The notes under the pieces were generated by a model, which was not told where the DNA came from, searched no databases, and worked only from the letters and a program-made list of their open reading frames with translations. Of a stretch of DNA of 21,318 nt, positions 1 to 8,116 are shown piece after piece. The stretch comes from Bacteroidota bacterium (GTDB lineage Bacteria > Bacteroidota > Ignavibacteria > SZUA-365 > JAADGX01), in assembly GCA_027021285.1 (NCBI GenBank), contig JALUUP010000532.1:1-21318 (forward strand), written 5' to 3'. The translations under genes were made by a program, and so were the position numbers. Each line of letters starts with the position of its first letter. The stretch's first letter is position 1.

Positions 1-1
1 C

Positions 2-673
2 GGCTATCTTATCGGAAACCGCGCACAATTGGAGACGTGCTCCGAGCGGCCGGGCGAGGGACCGTTGTTTCACGTGGTGCACGATTATTCCCGGGCCAGC
101 GGAGCCGCAGTGATAGCCGGTTTTGTCGAGCGCGCGAAAGAGGTGTTCTATAATTCCGCCATGCTCGTGACACCGGACGGTTTGACGGGTGTATATCGAA
201 AAACTCACTTGTTTGGAAACGAGCCTTCCTTGTTCCAGGCCGGGGATTCCGGTTTCAACGTCTTTGACGTCGGCGGCGTGCGAATCGGTATCATGATTTG
301 TTACGACTGGCGTTTTCCGGAAGCAGCCCGCACTCTGGCGTTGCAGGGAGCTGATATGATCTGCCATCCGTCCGATCTCGTCGCGGGTGCTCACCTGTGG
401 AAACCGGTAATGCAGACGCGTTCGTTCGAAAACCGGGTGTTCGTTGCAACCGCAAACCGGACCGGGTTCGACCGAGCGGGAGACACCGAGCTCCGCTTCT
501 CCGGATCGAGCCAGATCACGGATATTTCCGGGAAAATTCTCGCCGAACTTGGCGCGGATGAGACGGGAGTCTGCACGGCGGAAATTGATCCGCTTCGCGC
601 CAGGAACAAAGCGTTCTCGGCAAAGAACGACATCTTCACGGATCGCAGACCTGAGTTCTACCGGCAGTCGTGA
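2..673 (+). CDS. Carbon-nitrogen hydrolase (nitrilase/omega-amidase type), 5' partial
   Basis: This is the C-terminal part of a nitrilase-superfamily amidohydrolase, an enzyme class that hydrolyses non-peptide C-N bonds of amides or nitriles. The frame is open to the left edge, so the start and the first catalytic residue (Glu) lie outside; the first visible residues, GYLIGN, match the segment that normally follows that Glu. The catalytic Lys is seen in YRKTHLFGNE (codon 200-202) and the nucleophile Cys in GIMICYDWRFPEAAR (codon 299-301). The later SFENRVFVATANR stretch and the C-terminal SSQITDISGKILAE segment also fit the family. A TTG at 29 could mimic a start but would cut into the fold. 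The family is certain. The substrate is not known; omega-amidase-like or a generic predicted amidohydrolase is most likely. The next gene begins 68 bases downstream. Confidence 0.9.
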   Translation, partial: GYLIGNRAQLETCSERPGEGPLFHVVHDYSRASGAAVIAGFVERAKEVFYNSAMLVTPDGLTGVYRKTHLFGNEPSLFQAGDSGFNVFDVGGVRIGIMICYDWRFPEAARTLALQGADMICHPSDLVAGAHLWKPVMQTRSFENRVFVATANRTGFDRAGDTELRFSGSSQITDISGKILAELGADETGVCTAEIDPLRARNKAFSAKNDIFTDRRPEFYRQS

Positions 674-741
674 CCGGCGCCTGCCATATTCGTGTTTTGT
701 ATCTTACCTGAAACCCATCACTCCTTTCGAAGGTACGCTTC

Positions 742-1377
742 GTGTGGTATGCCGGATTAATTCGTGTTCTTGTTCAGCTTCTCGGTCGGTCGCTGCGTAT
801 TCGCACTGACGTCGACGCCATGGCGGCGGAAGCATTGAAGCCAGGGCGTCCAGGCGTGATCGTGTTCTGGCATGGCTCCATGCTCTTTTCCTGGTGGTGG
901 TTTCGCTGCCGGAACGGCGCCGCCCTGGTCAGCCGGAGCAAGGATGGTGAACTCCTGGCGCGTGTGCTCAGTGGCTGGGGCTACCGGTTGGTCCGCGGCT
1001 CAAGCAGCGCCGGGGGGAAGGACGCGATGAAGCTGATGGAAGACGCCGTTGGTCATGGGTACCGTATGTGTGTTACACCGGATGGGCCACGGGGTCCGCG
1101 CCACGTGATGAAAATGGGTGCCGTTCGCCTGGCACAGAAAACCGGTGTTCCATTGCTCCTCTTTGCCGTGGGCTTCAAATCGTACTGGTCCCTGCGGAGC
1201 TGGGACGGGTTTCAAATCCCCAAACCGTGGACGAAAGCGATAGTGATGATTCGCTGCATACCGATCGAGGAGTTGGCGCCTGAAAACGGCGATCTTGAAC
1301 CGGTGCGGCAGGAAATCTCGCGACGGTTGAACGAGATGAATGACGAGGCCCTGCGTCTTGCGCGGGAAACACGGTGA
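742..1377 (+). CDS. DUF374 lysophospholipid acyltransferase family protein
   Basis: This 211-residue protein carries the DUF374 signature, a branch of the LPLAT acyltransferase-like proteins often encoded beside lipid A and Kdo genes. Visible motifs are VFWHGSML (about residues 41-48), SRSKDGELLARVL (64-76), VRGSSS (84-89) and TPDGPRGPR (112-120), followed by the MGAVRLAQKTGVP segment. Its role is inferred as acyl transfer to a lipid A or phospholipid precursor at the inner membrane; the exact acceptor is unknown. The start is GTG at 742, supported by GAAGG at 729-733 eight bases upstream. Its stop overlaps the lpxK start by four bases (GTGA), which suggests translational coupling and supports an envelope-lipid role. 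Confidence 0.9.
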   Translation: MWYAGLIRVLVQLLGRSLRIRTDVDAMAAEALKPGRPGVIVFWHGSMLFSWWWFRCRNGAALVSRSKDGELLARVLSGWGYRLVRGSSSAGGKDAMKLMEDAVGHGYRMCVTPDGPRGPRHVMKMGAVRLAQKTGVPLLLFAVGFKSYWSLRSWDGFQIPKPWTKAIVMIRCIPIEELAPENGDLEPVRQEISRRLNEMNDEALRLARETR

Positions 1378-2444
1378 CGGCGAAAGCGACACGGAGGTGG
1401 CTCAAACCGGCGGCGTTTCTCTTCCGTTCGATCGTCCGCGCACGCAACCTGGCCTTTGACCGGAAATGGCTTACCATCGGACGCCCCGGTGTGCCGGTGA
1501 TATCCGTCGGCAATATTGCTGTCGGTGGAGCCGGCAAGACACCGCTGGTAACGTTCCTTGCGGACATGATTTCCGGTTGGGACAAGAAGGTCGCCGTGGT
1601 CTCACGCGGGTATGCCCGTAAATCACGGGGAACGGTCATAGTTTCCGATGGAAATACGATCATGGTCCCGGTGGAAGTATCCGGGGATGAGCCCGCCATG
1701 CTGGCCCGGAAACTTCGACACGTCGTGATCGTCGTGGACGAACGGCGTTATCGTGGCTGTCGTGTCGCCATCGAACGCTTCGGGGCGGAAGTCATCATCC
1801 TTGACGACGCGTTCCAGCATCGTGCCTGCGCCCGCGATTTTGACATCGTTGCAGTTGAAGCAGGAATGGACATCCGGGAAGAGGCGTTGCTGCCCGTGGG
1901 ACGGCTACGTGAACCGGTCGCCAACCTCGCTCGCGCGGATGCTGTCGTGCTGACCAAATGCCCGCCGTCGCAAGGCTGCGAGGACGAGGCGTCGAAGATT
2001 TTCCATGCATGCCGTAAACCGGTGTTTCCCGCCTCATTTGAACCGGTGGCCATGGTCGATTGGTTTGAAAAAAAGGAAGTACGTATCCCTGGATTTGTCT
2101 ATGTCGTGAGCGGAGTAGCGCACCCGGATCACTTTCTGGCCACGCTCGGTAACCTGGGAATCCAGGTCGTCGGATCGAGCACCTTTCGCGATCATCATTG
2201 GTTTTCGGATGACGACGTGGCGGAGATTCTTCGGCAGGCCGGTAAAACCGGCGCCGGGGCAATCATCACGACGGAAAAAGATGCTGTGCGACTGGAGAGA
2301 TTTTCGCAATCGTTCGCACGAATTCCCTTGTACGTGGTTGTGATGGAAATGAGATTATTGCGTGACCAGCAAGCCTTCCACGGGATGATCGCGCATGTTG
2401 TTGCAGGCCGGAGGGTAAACGAGCCTTCCGGGCAAAAAGAATAA
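1374..2444 (+). CDS. lpxK: Tetraacyldisaccharide 4'-kinase
   Basis: LpxK phosphorylates the 4' position of the lipid A disaccharide precursor using ATP at the inner membrane, the sixth step of the Raetz pathway. The 356-residue length is normal. Family motifs appear in order: the P-loop SVGNIAVGGAGKTP (about residues 44-57), SRGYARKSRG (77-86), GDEPAML (104-110), the acidic/His motif LDDAFQHR (143-150), LPVGRLREP (173-181) and TTEKDAVRL near the C-terminus. The usual DDGFQHR reads DDAFQHR here, a mild substitution. The GTG start overlaps the stop of the DUF374 gene by four bases. The gene implies that the organism makes lipid A and so has an LPS outer membrane. Confidence 0.95.
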   Translation: MTAKATRRWLKPAAFLFRSIVRARNLAFDRKWLTIGRPGVPVISVGNIAVGGAGKTPLVTFLADMISGWDKKVAVVSRGYARKSRGTVIVSDGNTIMVPVEVSGDEPAMLARKLRHVVIVVDERRYRGCRVAIERFGAEVIILDDAFQHRACARDFDIVAVEAGMDIREEALLPVGRLREPVANLARADAVVLTKCPPSQGCEDEASKIFHACRKPVFPASFEPVAMVDWFEKKEVRIPGFVYVVSGVAHPDHFLATLGNLGIQVVGSSTFRDHHWFSDDDVAEILRQAGKTGAGAIITTEKDAVRLERFSQSFARIPLYVVVMEMRLLRDQQAFHGMIAHVVAGRRVNEPSGQKE

Positions 2445-2480
2445 CAATAATAATGGGCAGGTGCTGGAGGAAAGCCGAGA

Positions 2481-3110
2481 ATGAAGAAAGACGCAAGATG
2501 GTTCGAACAGAGACGCATGCCGTCATGGACGGCAATGATTCCGTTCCTGACGGCGCTGTTTGTTGTGACGGTTCTTGACGCCGGATGTAAGCAGGAAGAA
2601 AAGGAAGTGCGAGGTTGGGTCTACGCGCTTTCCGACACGCTTCCCCTGGCCGGGGCTCGTGTCATGCTGAATCGCCCCCATTCGCGCATATGGAAAACGG
2701 ACAGCACGGGCCGATTCCGGATGCGTCTTCGTCCTGAACCCAAGGATTCCCTGGTTATCTCCGCGCCGTCGAAAATCAAGGAACGCCTGCCGTTACAAGT
2801 CTTCATGGACGATTCGCTCGTTGTTTACCTGGAAAGTGCCCCGGATACGCTTTACACCGCGATGGGGCCGATTCCTCTGACCCGGGTCAAAAAGAATCCC
2901 AATATTTTCCCCAAACGCTTGTCGAAGAACGAGATCCTGGAAATTGTCAGGGATCGATACCCACGCGCACGTATTCTGTACGTGGAGTTTGTGCGGGTTC
3001 CTCCGCCGGGTGATGACTATTGGATTATCGATATCGAGCAGGGGCGATATGTTGACGAATTGCTCCTAGATGCAAGGACTGCGCGCCAGATAAATCCAGA
3101 TGGACGGTAG
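2481..3110 (+). CDS. Probable envelope protein with carboxypeptidase-regulatory-like N-terminal domain
   Basis: This 209-residue protein has no recognised specific function. It has a basic N-terminus, a hydrophobic segment (about residues 19-33) and a Cys at the end of TVLDAGCKQ that resembles a lipobox, although the -3 position is Asp instead of the usual Leu, so lipidation is uncertain. The next part (VRGWVYALSDTLPLAGARVML, then TDSTGRFRMRL) looks like a carboxypeptidase-regulatory-like beta-sandwich. The C-terminal half contains a KNEILEIVRDRYPRARILY segment of unknown role. ATG at 2481 is preceded by GGAGG at 2466-2470. It lies 36 bases after lpxK and is probably the last gene of that group; a 236-base gap follows. 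Confidence 0.7.
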   Translation: MKKDARWFEQRRMPSWTAMIPFLTALFVVTVLDAGCKQEEKEVRGWVYALSDTLPLAGARVMLNRPHSRIWKTDSTGRFRMRLRPEPKDSLVISAPSKIKERLPLQVFMDDSLVVYLESAPDTLYTAMGPIPLTRVKKNPNIFPKRLSKNEILEIVRDRYPRARILYVEFVRVPPPGDDYWIIDIEQGRYVDELLLDARTARQINPDGR

Positions 3111-3251
3111 AATTTGACGGAAGCTCTGAGGATAGTTCACATGTTTGCCCAGGTGCAGCGATTGTGCGGGCTCTCCGTTTTTACAATATCGTAACCGGTA
3201 ACGTTGAATTTCCGCTCATATGCTCGCGAAAAGGGCGGAATATCTTTTATC

Positions 3252-3283
3252 TTGCCAGTCGAGCATCATTTTTGTAGCTTTTG
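3252..3283 (+). promoter_or_regulatory. Candidate promoter upstream of dsbD
   Basis: The 236-base gap before dsbD (3111-3346) is AT-richer than its surroundings. In it, TTG at 3252-3254 is followed after 20 bases by TAGCTTTTG at 3275-3283, close to the Bacteroidota promoter pattern (TTG, about 19-21 bases, TAnnTTTG). The same bases also read as TTGCCA, 17 bases, TAGCTT in sigma70 style. The start of transcription would fall about 60 bases before the dsbD ATG. This is pattern matching only. I saw no convincing terminator hairpin in the rest of the gap. Confidence 0.35.
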
Positions 3284-3346
3284 AATCTAGTATGAACACG
3301 GCGCAGAGCTGAACTGATACACGTAAGACAACGGCGGATTTTATTC

Positions 3347-5389
3347 ATGACTATAAAAAAAATAAACCGGGTAATATTTTTCGTTCTTTTCCTCCTGGCT
3401 TCCGGCCAGATTGAAACGGTTCTTGCCCAGGAAGCCGCAACCTGGACGGCCGAACCTTCGCAGGCAGTGGTTGCCGCCGGTAATACTTTGGTTGTAAAGG
3501 TTACCGCCGATATCAATGAAGGCTGGCACGTTTATTCAACGCATGGGTACGATGAAGGACCGGTACCGACGACCATAGATTTTCCTGAAGATTCTCCTCT
3601 CGTCCTGGCGGGAAAAGTTAAGCAGCCACCGCCGATTGAGGAATTCGATGAGGCCTTTGGCATCAACACCGAGTATTATGAAGAAGGTGTGACGTTCGAA
3701 GTTCCGGCGCGGGTTCTGCCGGGAACGGCGCCGGGGAAGCGAACGGTACAGGTTGAAGTAACCTTCATGGCTTGCAACGATAGGATATGTCTCCCCCCGA
3801 AGACGATTACGCTTGACTTTCCCCTCACTATCGAAAAGGGAGTAGAGAAAGTAACGGAGATCGTGGCGGAGGATACGGGAAGCTCTGTTGTTTCCGCTCG
3901 CGAAGCAGATACGATATCGGTAACTGGCAATGCGCCTGTTTCAACAGGAGTCGATGATAATTCCGGGCGATCGACGTTTGGCGACGCCTCCGAGGTAGAA
4001 GCGGCCCGGGAGCAAGGACTTTGGGCCTACCTGCTTCTCGCCATGTCCGTGGGAGCGCTGGCGCTCTTGACTCCTTGCGTTTTTCCCATGATTCCTATTA
4101 CCGTGTCGTTCTTTACCAAGCGTCAGGATCAAAACCGTGCCCGCGGAATCATAGACGCGCTTGTCTATTCGCTGGGAATCATCGTGACGTTCACCGGCCT
4201 GGGAGTCTTGTTGGCGGTCATGTTCGGCGCGGCGGGCATTAACAAGTTTGCGGCGAATCCATGGATGAACATTCTTATCGCCGGGATCTTTGTCGTCTTT
4301 GCGCTCAACCTGTTCGGCATGTTTGAAATCCAATTGCCGGCGTCGGTCCTGAACAAACTCAACCTTGCGTCCCAGAAAAAAGGAGGCGGCTACGTAAGTG
4401 TTCTCCTCATGGGATTGACGTTTACGCTTACTTCGTTCACGTGCACGGTTCCGTTCGTTGGTACGGTCATGGTCGCTGCGTCACAAGGAGACATCTGGTG
4501 GTCCCTGGCCGGAATGCTGGCCTTCTCCGCAGTGTTCGCCATCCCGTTTTTCCTGCTGGCTCTTTTCCCGTCGTGGTTGAAATCGCTTCCCAGGAGCGGG
4601 GGATGGATGAATTCCATCAAGGTGGTGATGGGTTTTCTCGAGCTGGCCGCGGCCATGAAATTTGCGAGCAATGTCGATTTGATCTGGGGCATTGGCTTGT
4701 TGAACCGCGATTTTTTCCTGGCTATCTGGATAGCTATTGGAATCCTTGTAAGCATGTATATTCTGGGCAAGATCAGGTTTTCGCACGAGATGCCCGTGGA
4801 GGCCGCGGGTGTCGGGCGCGTGTTGTTTGCCCTGTTTTTCATCGCCGTATCCGTGTACTTATATACCGGACTTAACGATCGGCCGCTGGGCGAGCTCGAT
4901 GCCTTTCTCCCGCCGATGAACTACGAAGAGACGATAGACGCAGCCTCCGGCAACGTGTCCGCGTCGCGCCGCGCTTCCGATGAACAATGGCTTACGACAT
5001 TGGATGAAGCGAAACGAGTCGCTTCGGTGAAGAACAAGAATATCTTTATCGATTTTACCGGGTTCGCCTGTACGAATTGTCGCTGGATGGAAGCGAATCT
5101 GTTTACACGGGATGATGTCAAAGAGCTATTCTCCCAGTACGTTCTTGTGCGATTGTACACCGACGGCCAGGGAGAAGAATATGAACGGAATCGGCAGTTC
5201 CAGGAGGAAGAGTTTGGAACGGTTGCTCTTCCTTTGTACGTCATCATCGACGCGCAGGGAGATGAAATCGTGCGATTTCCGGGAATGACACGTGACCCCG
5301 CGGAATTCGTCCGGTTTCTTCGCCACGGTTTAACCCGGCAGGAAATGCTGTCTCGCCGCCAATCCTCAATCACGATTGATAATATGTAG
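3347..5389 (+). CDS. dsbD: Thiol:disulfide interchange protein DsbD
   Basis: DsbD carries electrons from cytoplasmic thioredoxin across the inner membrane to periplasmic thiol proteins. All three modules are visible in 680 residues. A signal peptide (about 1-27) leads into a periplasmic alpha-like domain with the Cys pair C143/C148 in MACNDRICLPP. A linker of about 60 residues rich in Ser, Thr and acidic residues follows. The multi-helix membrane domain holds its conserved Cys in LTPCVFPMIP (C244) and SFTCTVPFVGT (C366). The C-terminal thioredoxin-like domain has the CxxC motif ACTNCRWM (C575/C578) and a cis-Pro candidate in VALPLYVI. It is longer than E. coli DsbD (565 residues), partly because of the linker. 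It leads a tightly packed run of genes; the response regulator starts nine bases after its stop. Confidence 0.95.
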   Translation: MTIKKINRVIFFVLFLLASGQIETVLAQEAATWTAEPSQAVVAAGNTLVVKVTADINEGWHVYSTHGYDEGPVPTTIDFPEDSPLVLAGKVKQPPPIEEFDEAFGINTEYYEEGVTFEVPARVLPGTAPGKRTVQVEVTFMACNDRICLPPKTITLDFPLTIEKGVEKVTEIVAEDTGSSVVSAREADTISVTGNAPVSTGVDDNSGRSTFGDASEVEAAREQGLWAYLLLAMSVGALALLTPCVFPMIPITVSFFTKRQDQNRARGIIDALVYSLGIIVTFTGLGVLLAVMFGAAGINKFAANPWMNILIAGIFVVFALNLFGMFEIQLPASVLNKLNLASQKKGGGYVSVLLMGLTFTLTSFTCTVPFVGTVMVAASQGDIWWSLAGMLAFSAVFAIPFFLLALFPSWLKSLPRSGGWMNSIKVVMGFLELAAAMKFASNVDLIWGIGLLNRDFFLAIWIAIGILVSMYILGKIRFSHEMPVEAAGVGRVLFALFFIAVSVYLYTGLNDRPLGELDAFLPPMNYEETIDAASGNVSASRRASDEQWLTTLDEAKRVASVKNKNIFIDFTGFACTNCRWMEANLFTRDDVKELFSQYVLVRLYTDGQGEEYERNRQFQEEEFGTVALPLYVIIDAQGDEIVRFPGMTRDPAEFVRFLRHGLTRQEMLSRRQSSITIDNM

Positions 5390-5398
5390 TGCCTTGCC

Positions 5399-5779
5399 AT
5401 GCCCGCAACAGTGCTCATCGTCGAAGACAACCCGGACAATCGCCTGCTCATTCACATGATCTTTCAACGATTCATGAAAAACGAGGTCCGGCTTGTCGAT
5501 GCCGAGGATGGCGTTGAGGCTGTGGATTACGTTTCATCGAATACGCCCGATCTGATTCTCATGGATTTGAAGATGCCGAAAATGGACGGCTTCGAAGCGA
5601 TCAAGAAAATCCGTTCCATCCCATCCTGCAAGGATATTCCTATCTTGGTCCTTTCCGCGCAGGCAAACAAAGCCGACCTGGAGCGCGCCCAGCAGATCGG
5701 ATCGAACGGTTTCATTACTAAACCGATCAACATCCAGCTTTTTATCAAGACAATCCAGGAATATGTTTCAAGTCCCTGA
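5399..5779 (+). CDS. Stand-alone receiver-domain response regulator
   Basis: This 126-residue protein is a single CheY/DivK-type receiver with no output domain. The acidic pair is E9/D10 (VLIVEDN), the phosphoacceptor is D56 (LILMDLKMPKMDG), the Thr/Ser switch is S86 (ILVLSAQ) and the conserved Lys is K108 (FITKPI), so it should be phosphorylatable. It would work by protein-protein contact, for example in a phosphorelay or on a histidine kinase or diguanylate cyclase. No cognate kinase is encoded in this window. It sits between dsbD and fni with gaps of nine and three bases, so it is probably co-transcribed with genes of unrelated function. Confidence 0.92.
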   Translation: MPATVLIVEDNPDNRLLIHMIFQRFMKNEVRLVDAEDGVEAVDYVSSNTPDLILMDLKMPKMDGFEAIKKIRSIPSCKDIPILVLSAQANKADLERAQQIGSNGFITKPINIQLFIKTIQEYVSSP

Positions 5780-5782
5780 CCG

Positions 5783-6865
5783 ATGAAGGAGTTGCAACGG
5801 ACAGGAACTCATGCGCGAGATGGAAATGATGCAACGGTTTCCAGGAAAGCGGAACATGTCCGCTTGTGCGCGGAGGAAGAAGTAGCGTTCACGGGGAAAA
5901 CGACGGGGTTCGAGCGCTGGGAATTCGAGCATAACGCGCTCCCGGAATTGAACGTGAGCGAGGTCGATACTTCGTGCGTGTTCCTTGGACGACGGTTGTC
6001 GGTTCCGTTGATCGTTTCCGGTATGACCGGTGGGTACGATGGAGCTGAATCGGTCAATCGATCACTGGCGCGCTTGTGCCGCCAACTGAATATCGCGCTC
6101 GGTGTCGGAAGCCAGAGACAAATGCTCGACGACGACCGGTTTCTGGGTTCGTACACGGTTGTTCGCGAAGAGGCCCCGGACATCCCGCTTATTGCAAACC
6201 TCGGAGCAACTGAAATCGCCCGGATCCAAGACCTGAAGCCCGTGCACCGACTCGTTGATGTCATTCAAGCGGATGCCTTGGCAGTGCACTGCAATCCTCT
6301 CCAGGAATTCCTTCAGCCCGAAGGGAATCCCGAGTTTCGGGGAGTGTTAAAAGCGATCGGCAGGCTTGTTCGCGATCTTTCCGTTCCCGTCATTGTGAAG
6401 GAAGTCGGCGCCGGTATTTCCGCCGAGGTTGCCGGGCGGCTGGTGGAGGCCGGAGTACGGTGGATAGATGTTGCAGGCGCGGGCGGGACGAGCTGGGCGG
6501 GCGTTGAGATGATGCGGCGGGAGGAGCGTTGTCTCCCGGTGTCGCCGGAGTTCCGGAACTGGGGGATCCCTACCGCCGAAGCCGTGCGCGAGGTTCGGCA
6601 CGCCGTCGATCCGGACGTAAACATCATTGCTTCAGGCGGAATAGCGGACGGGGTGATGATTGCAAAGGCCCTTGCTCTCGGGGCGGATTACGTCGCCGCG
6701 GCACGACCGGTCTTGCAGGCGTTGTGGAACGCTTCTTTCGACGAAGCTGTCCGTCTTCTTGAAGGATGGTCGAATGACCTGAAAGGCGTGATGTTCCTGA
6801 CCGGTTCCCGGACATTGGCGGATCTGAAACTTCAACCATTGAGGAGTGTAGCCGGTGAGCGTTGA
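5783..6865 (+). CDS. fni: Type 2 isopentenyl-diphosphate delta-isomerase
   Basis: This FMN- and NADPH-dependent enzyme interconverts IPP and DMAPP, the C5 units for isoprenoids. The 360-residue sequence shows the IDI-2 pattern: RKAEHVRLC (21-29), SGMTGGY (79-85), GSQRQML (109-115), NPLQEFLQPEG (171-181), VKEVGAGIS (205-213) and AGAGGTSWAGVE (231-242), with a C-terminal SGGIADG flavin-phosphate region. ATG at 5783 lies three bases after the response regulator stop, and no other in-frame ATG precedes the RKxxH motif. Its 3' end overlaps the polyprenyl synthase start by 11 bases. The pairing makes functional sense: fni supplies DMAPP for the next enzyme. A type 2 enzyme is compatible with either the MEP or mevalonate route, which cannot be settled here. 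Confidence 0.95.
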   Translation: MKELQRTGTHARDGNDATVSRKAEHVRLCAEEEVAFTGKTTGFERWEFEHNALPELNVSEVDTSCVFLGRRLSVPLIVSGMTGGYDGAESVNRSLARLCRQLNIALGVGSQRQMLDDDRFLGSYTVVREEAPDIPLIANLGATEIARIQDLKPVHRLVDVIQADALAVHCNPLQEFLQPEGNPEFRGVLKAIGRLVRDLSVPVIVKEVGAGISAEVAGRLVEAGVRWIDVAGAGGTSWAGVEMMRREERCLPVSPEFRNWGIPTAEAVREVRHAVDPDVNIIASGGIADGVMIAKALALGADYVAAARPVLQALWNASFDEAVRLLEGWSNDLKGVMFLTGSRTLADLKLQPLRSVAGER

Positions 6866-7847
6866 CCGCATGGATACGTATGCGACCCTGTACGCGCGGT
6901 TCAAGTCCGAGATTGATTCCCGGTTGTCGGAAGTCGTTGCGCAGGAAAAACCGGTATCCATTTTCGAACCGGCGCGGTACATCCTCGGAAGCGGTGGAAA
7001 GCGAATCCGTCCCGTTTTGCTGTTGTCTTCCTGCCTGGCTGCCGGCGGGGACGTGGAAAACGCGTACGATGCGGCAACTGCAGTGGAAATCCTGCACAAT
7101 TTCACTCTCGTGCACGACGACATCATGGATAACGCTCCCGCCCGGAGGGGACAAAAAACGGTGCACGAACAGTGGGACGCCAACATTGCCATCCTGCTGG
7201 GCGACGAGTTGATGGGACTTGCGTATCGCCAATTGTTGCGCACGACGAGCAACCGGCTGACTGATATTCTGAAATGCTTTACCGAAGGTGTTATCGAGGT
7301 TTGCGAGGGACAGGCACTGGATAAGGAATTTGAATCTGCGGGCGCCGTCAGCATGGATCAGTACTGGGAGATGATACAGAAAAAAACGGGCAGGCTTATG
7401 GTGATGTCGGCAGATATTGGAGCCATGATCGCGGAAGCGCGCGATGAGCATCACCGCGGGATTATCGAGTATGCCACACATATCGGACTGGCGTTCCAGG
7501 TCCTGGACGATCTCCTGGATACTGTAGCAGATGATTCGTTCGGTAAAGTCATCGGGCGGGACATCCAGGAGGGCAAGAAAACTTTTCTCCTGGTGGACGC
7601 AATGGAACATGCCCGGGGCGAAGCCCTCGAGTGGCTTCGAAATGTCGGTCTCCGCCGCGTAACCGGCGACGACGTCGTCAAGAAGACGACCGCCCTGTTC
7701 CACGAGTTGGGATCGATCGACCGAGCCCGGGGGCAGGTTGCTGTCCGCACGGAAAAATCCCTCGCCGCCCTTCGGTCTTTGCCGGATGGGGAGGGGAAAG
7801 GGATGCTGGAATGGTTTGCCCGGATGTTGCTGCATCGGTCGATATGA
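6855..7847 (+). CDS. Polyprenyl (prenyl chain-elongating) diphosphate synthase
   Basis: This trans-prenyltransferase condenses IPP with allylic diphosphates. Motifs are GGKRIRP (47-53), the first Asp-rich motif HDDIMDNAPARRG (DDIMD at 88-92), the second LDDLLD (217-222) and GRDIQEGKKT (234-243). Five residues before the first DDxxD lies Phe (HNFTLVHDD), an aromatic that usually limits the product to C15 or C20, so a farnesyl or geranylgeranyl diphosphate synthase is more likely than a long-chain quinone side-chain synthase; this is inference. GTG at 6855 is chosen because GAGGAG (6841-6846) lies eight bases before it; an ATG at 6870 is the alternative. It overlaps fni by 11 bases and is followed almost directly by HPr. 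Confidence 0.93.
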   Translation: MSVDRMDTYATLYARFKSEIDSRLSEVVAQEKPVSIFEPARYILGSGGKRIRPVLLLSSCLAAGGDVENAYDAATAVEILHNFTLVHDDIMDNAPARRGQKTVHEQWDANIAILLGDELMGLAYRQLLRTTSNRLTDILKCFTEGVIEVCEGQALDKEFESAGAVSMDQYWEMIQKKTGRLMVMSADIGAMIAEARDEHHRGIIEYATHIGLAFQVLDDLLDTVADDSFGKVIGRDIQEGKKTFLLVDAMEHARGEALEWLRNVGLRRVTGDDVVKKTTALFHELGSIDRARGQVAVRTEKSLAALRSLPDGEGKGMLEWFARMLLHRSI

Positions 7848-7849
7848 TC

Positions 7850-8116
7850 ATGATTACGAAAGAAGTCACGGTGAAAAACAGGGCGGGCTTGCATACCAGG
7901 CCGGCCGCGGCCCTGGTAAAAAACGCGGCGAAATACAAGTCCAATTTTTATATCACGAAGAACAACATGCGTATCAACGGGAAAAGCATTATCGGCGTCA
8001 TGACCCTGGCCGCCGCACAGGGAACGGTCTTGACGCTTGAGTTCGAAGGAGAGGACGAGGAAGAAGCCGCACGCGCAATTGTTCAACTATTCGAGGATGG
8101 TTTTGGCGAAGAATGA
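7850..8116 (+). CDS. ptsH: Phosphocarrier protein HPr
   Basis: HPr receives phosphate from enzyme I on a His and passes it to PTS enzyme II proteins. With the ATG at 7850 the protein has 88 residues, with the phospho-His at 15 in NRAGLHTRPAA and the regulatory Ser at 46 in INGKSIIGVMTL, exactly the classical numbering, so I prefer this start. An ATG at 7844, overlapping the previous stop (ATGA), adds two residues. No good ribosome binding site is visible for either, which suggests translational coupling. The Ser-46 motif is the site used by HPr kinase/phosphorylase in other bacteria; that kinase is not in the window. The 3' end overlaps ptsI by 20 bases. Confidence 0.93.
   Translation: MITKEVTVKNRAGLHTRPAAALVKNAAKYKSNFYITKNNMRINGKSIIGVMTLAAAQGTVLTLEFEGEDEEEAARAIVQLFEDGFGEE

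Noticed and set aside
6624..7835. A 403-codon - strand frame opposite the prenyl synthase
   Set aside because: The + strand has both Asp-rich motifs and a good ribosome binding site; the antisense translation shows no domain.
8037..8096. TTG start giving a longer enzyme I
   Set aside because: It would overlap the HPr gene by 80 bases and add residues with no family counterpart; ATG at 8097 is more plausible.
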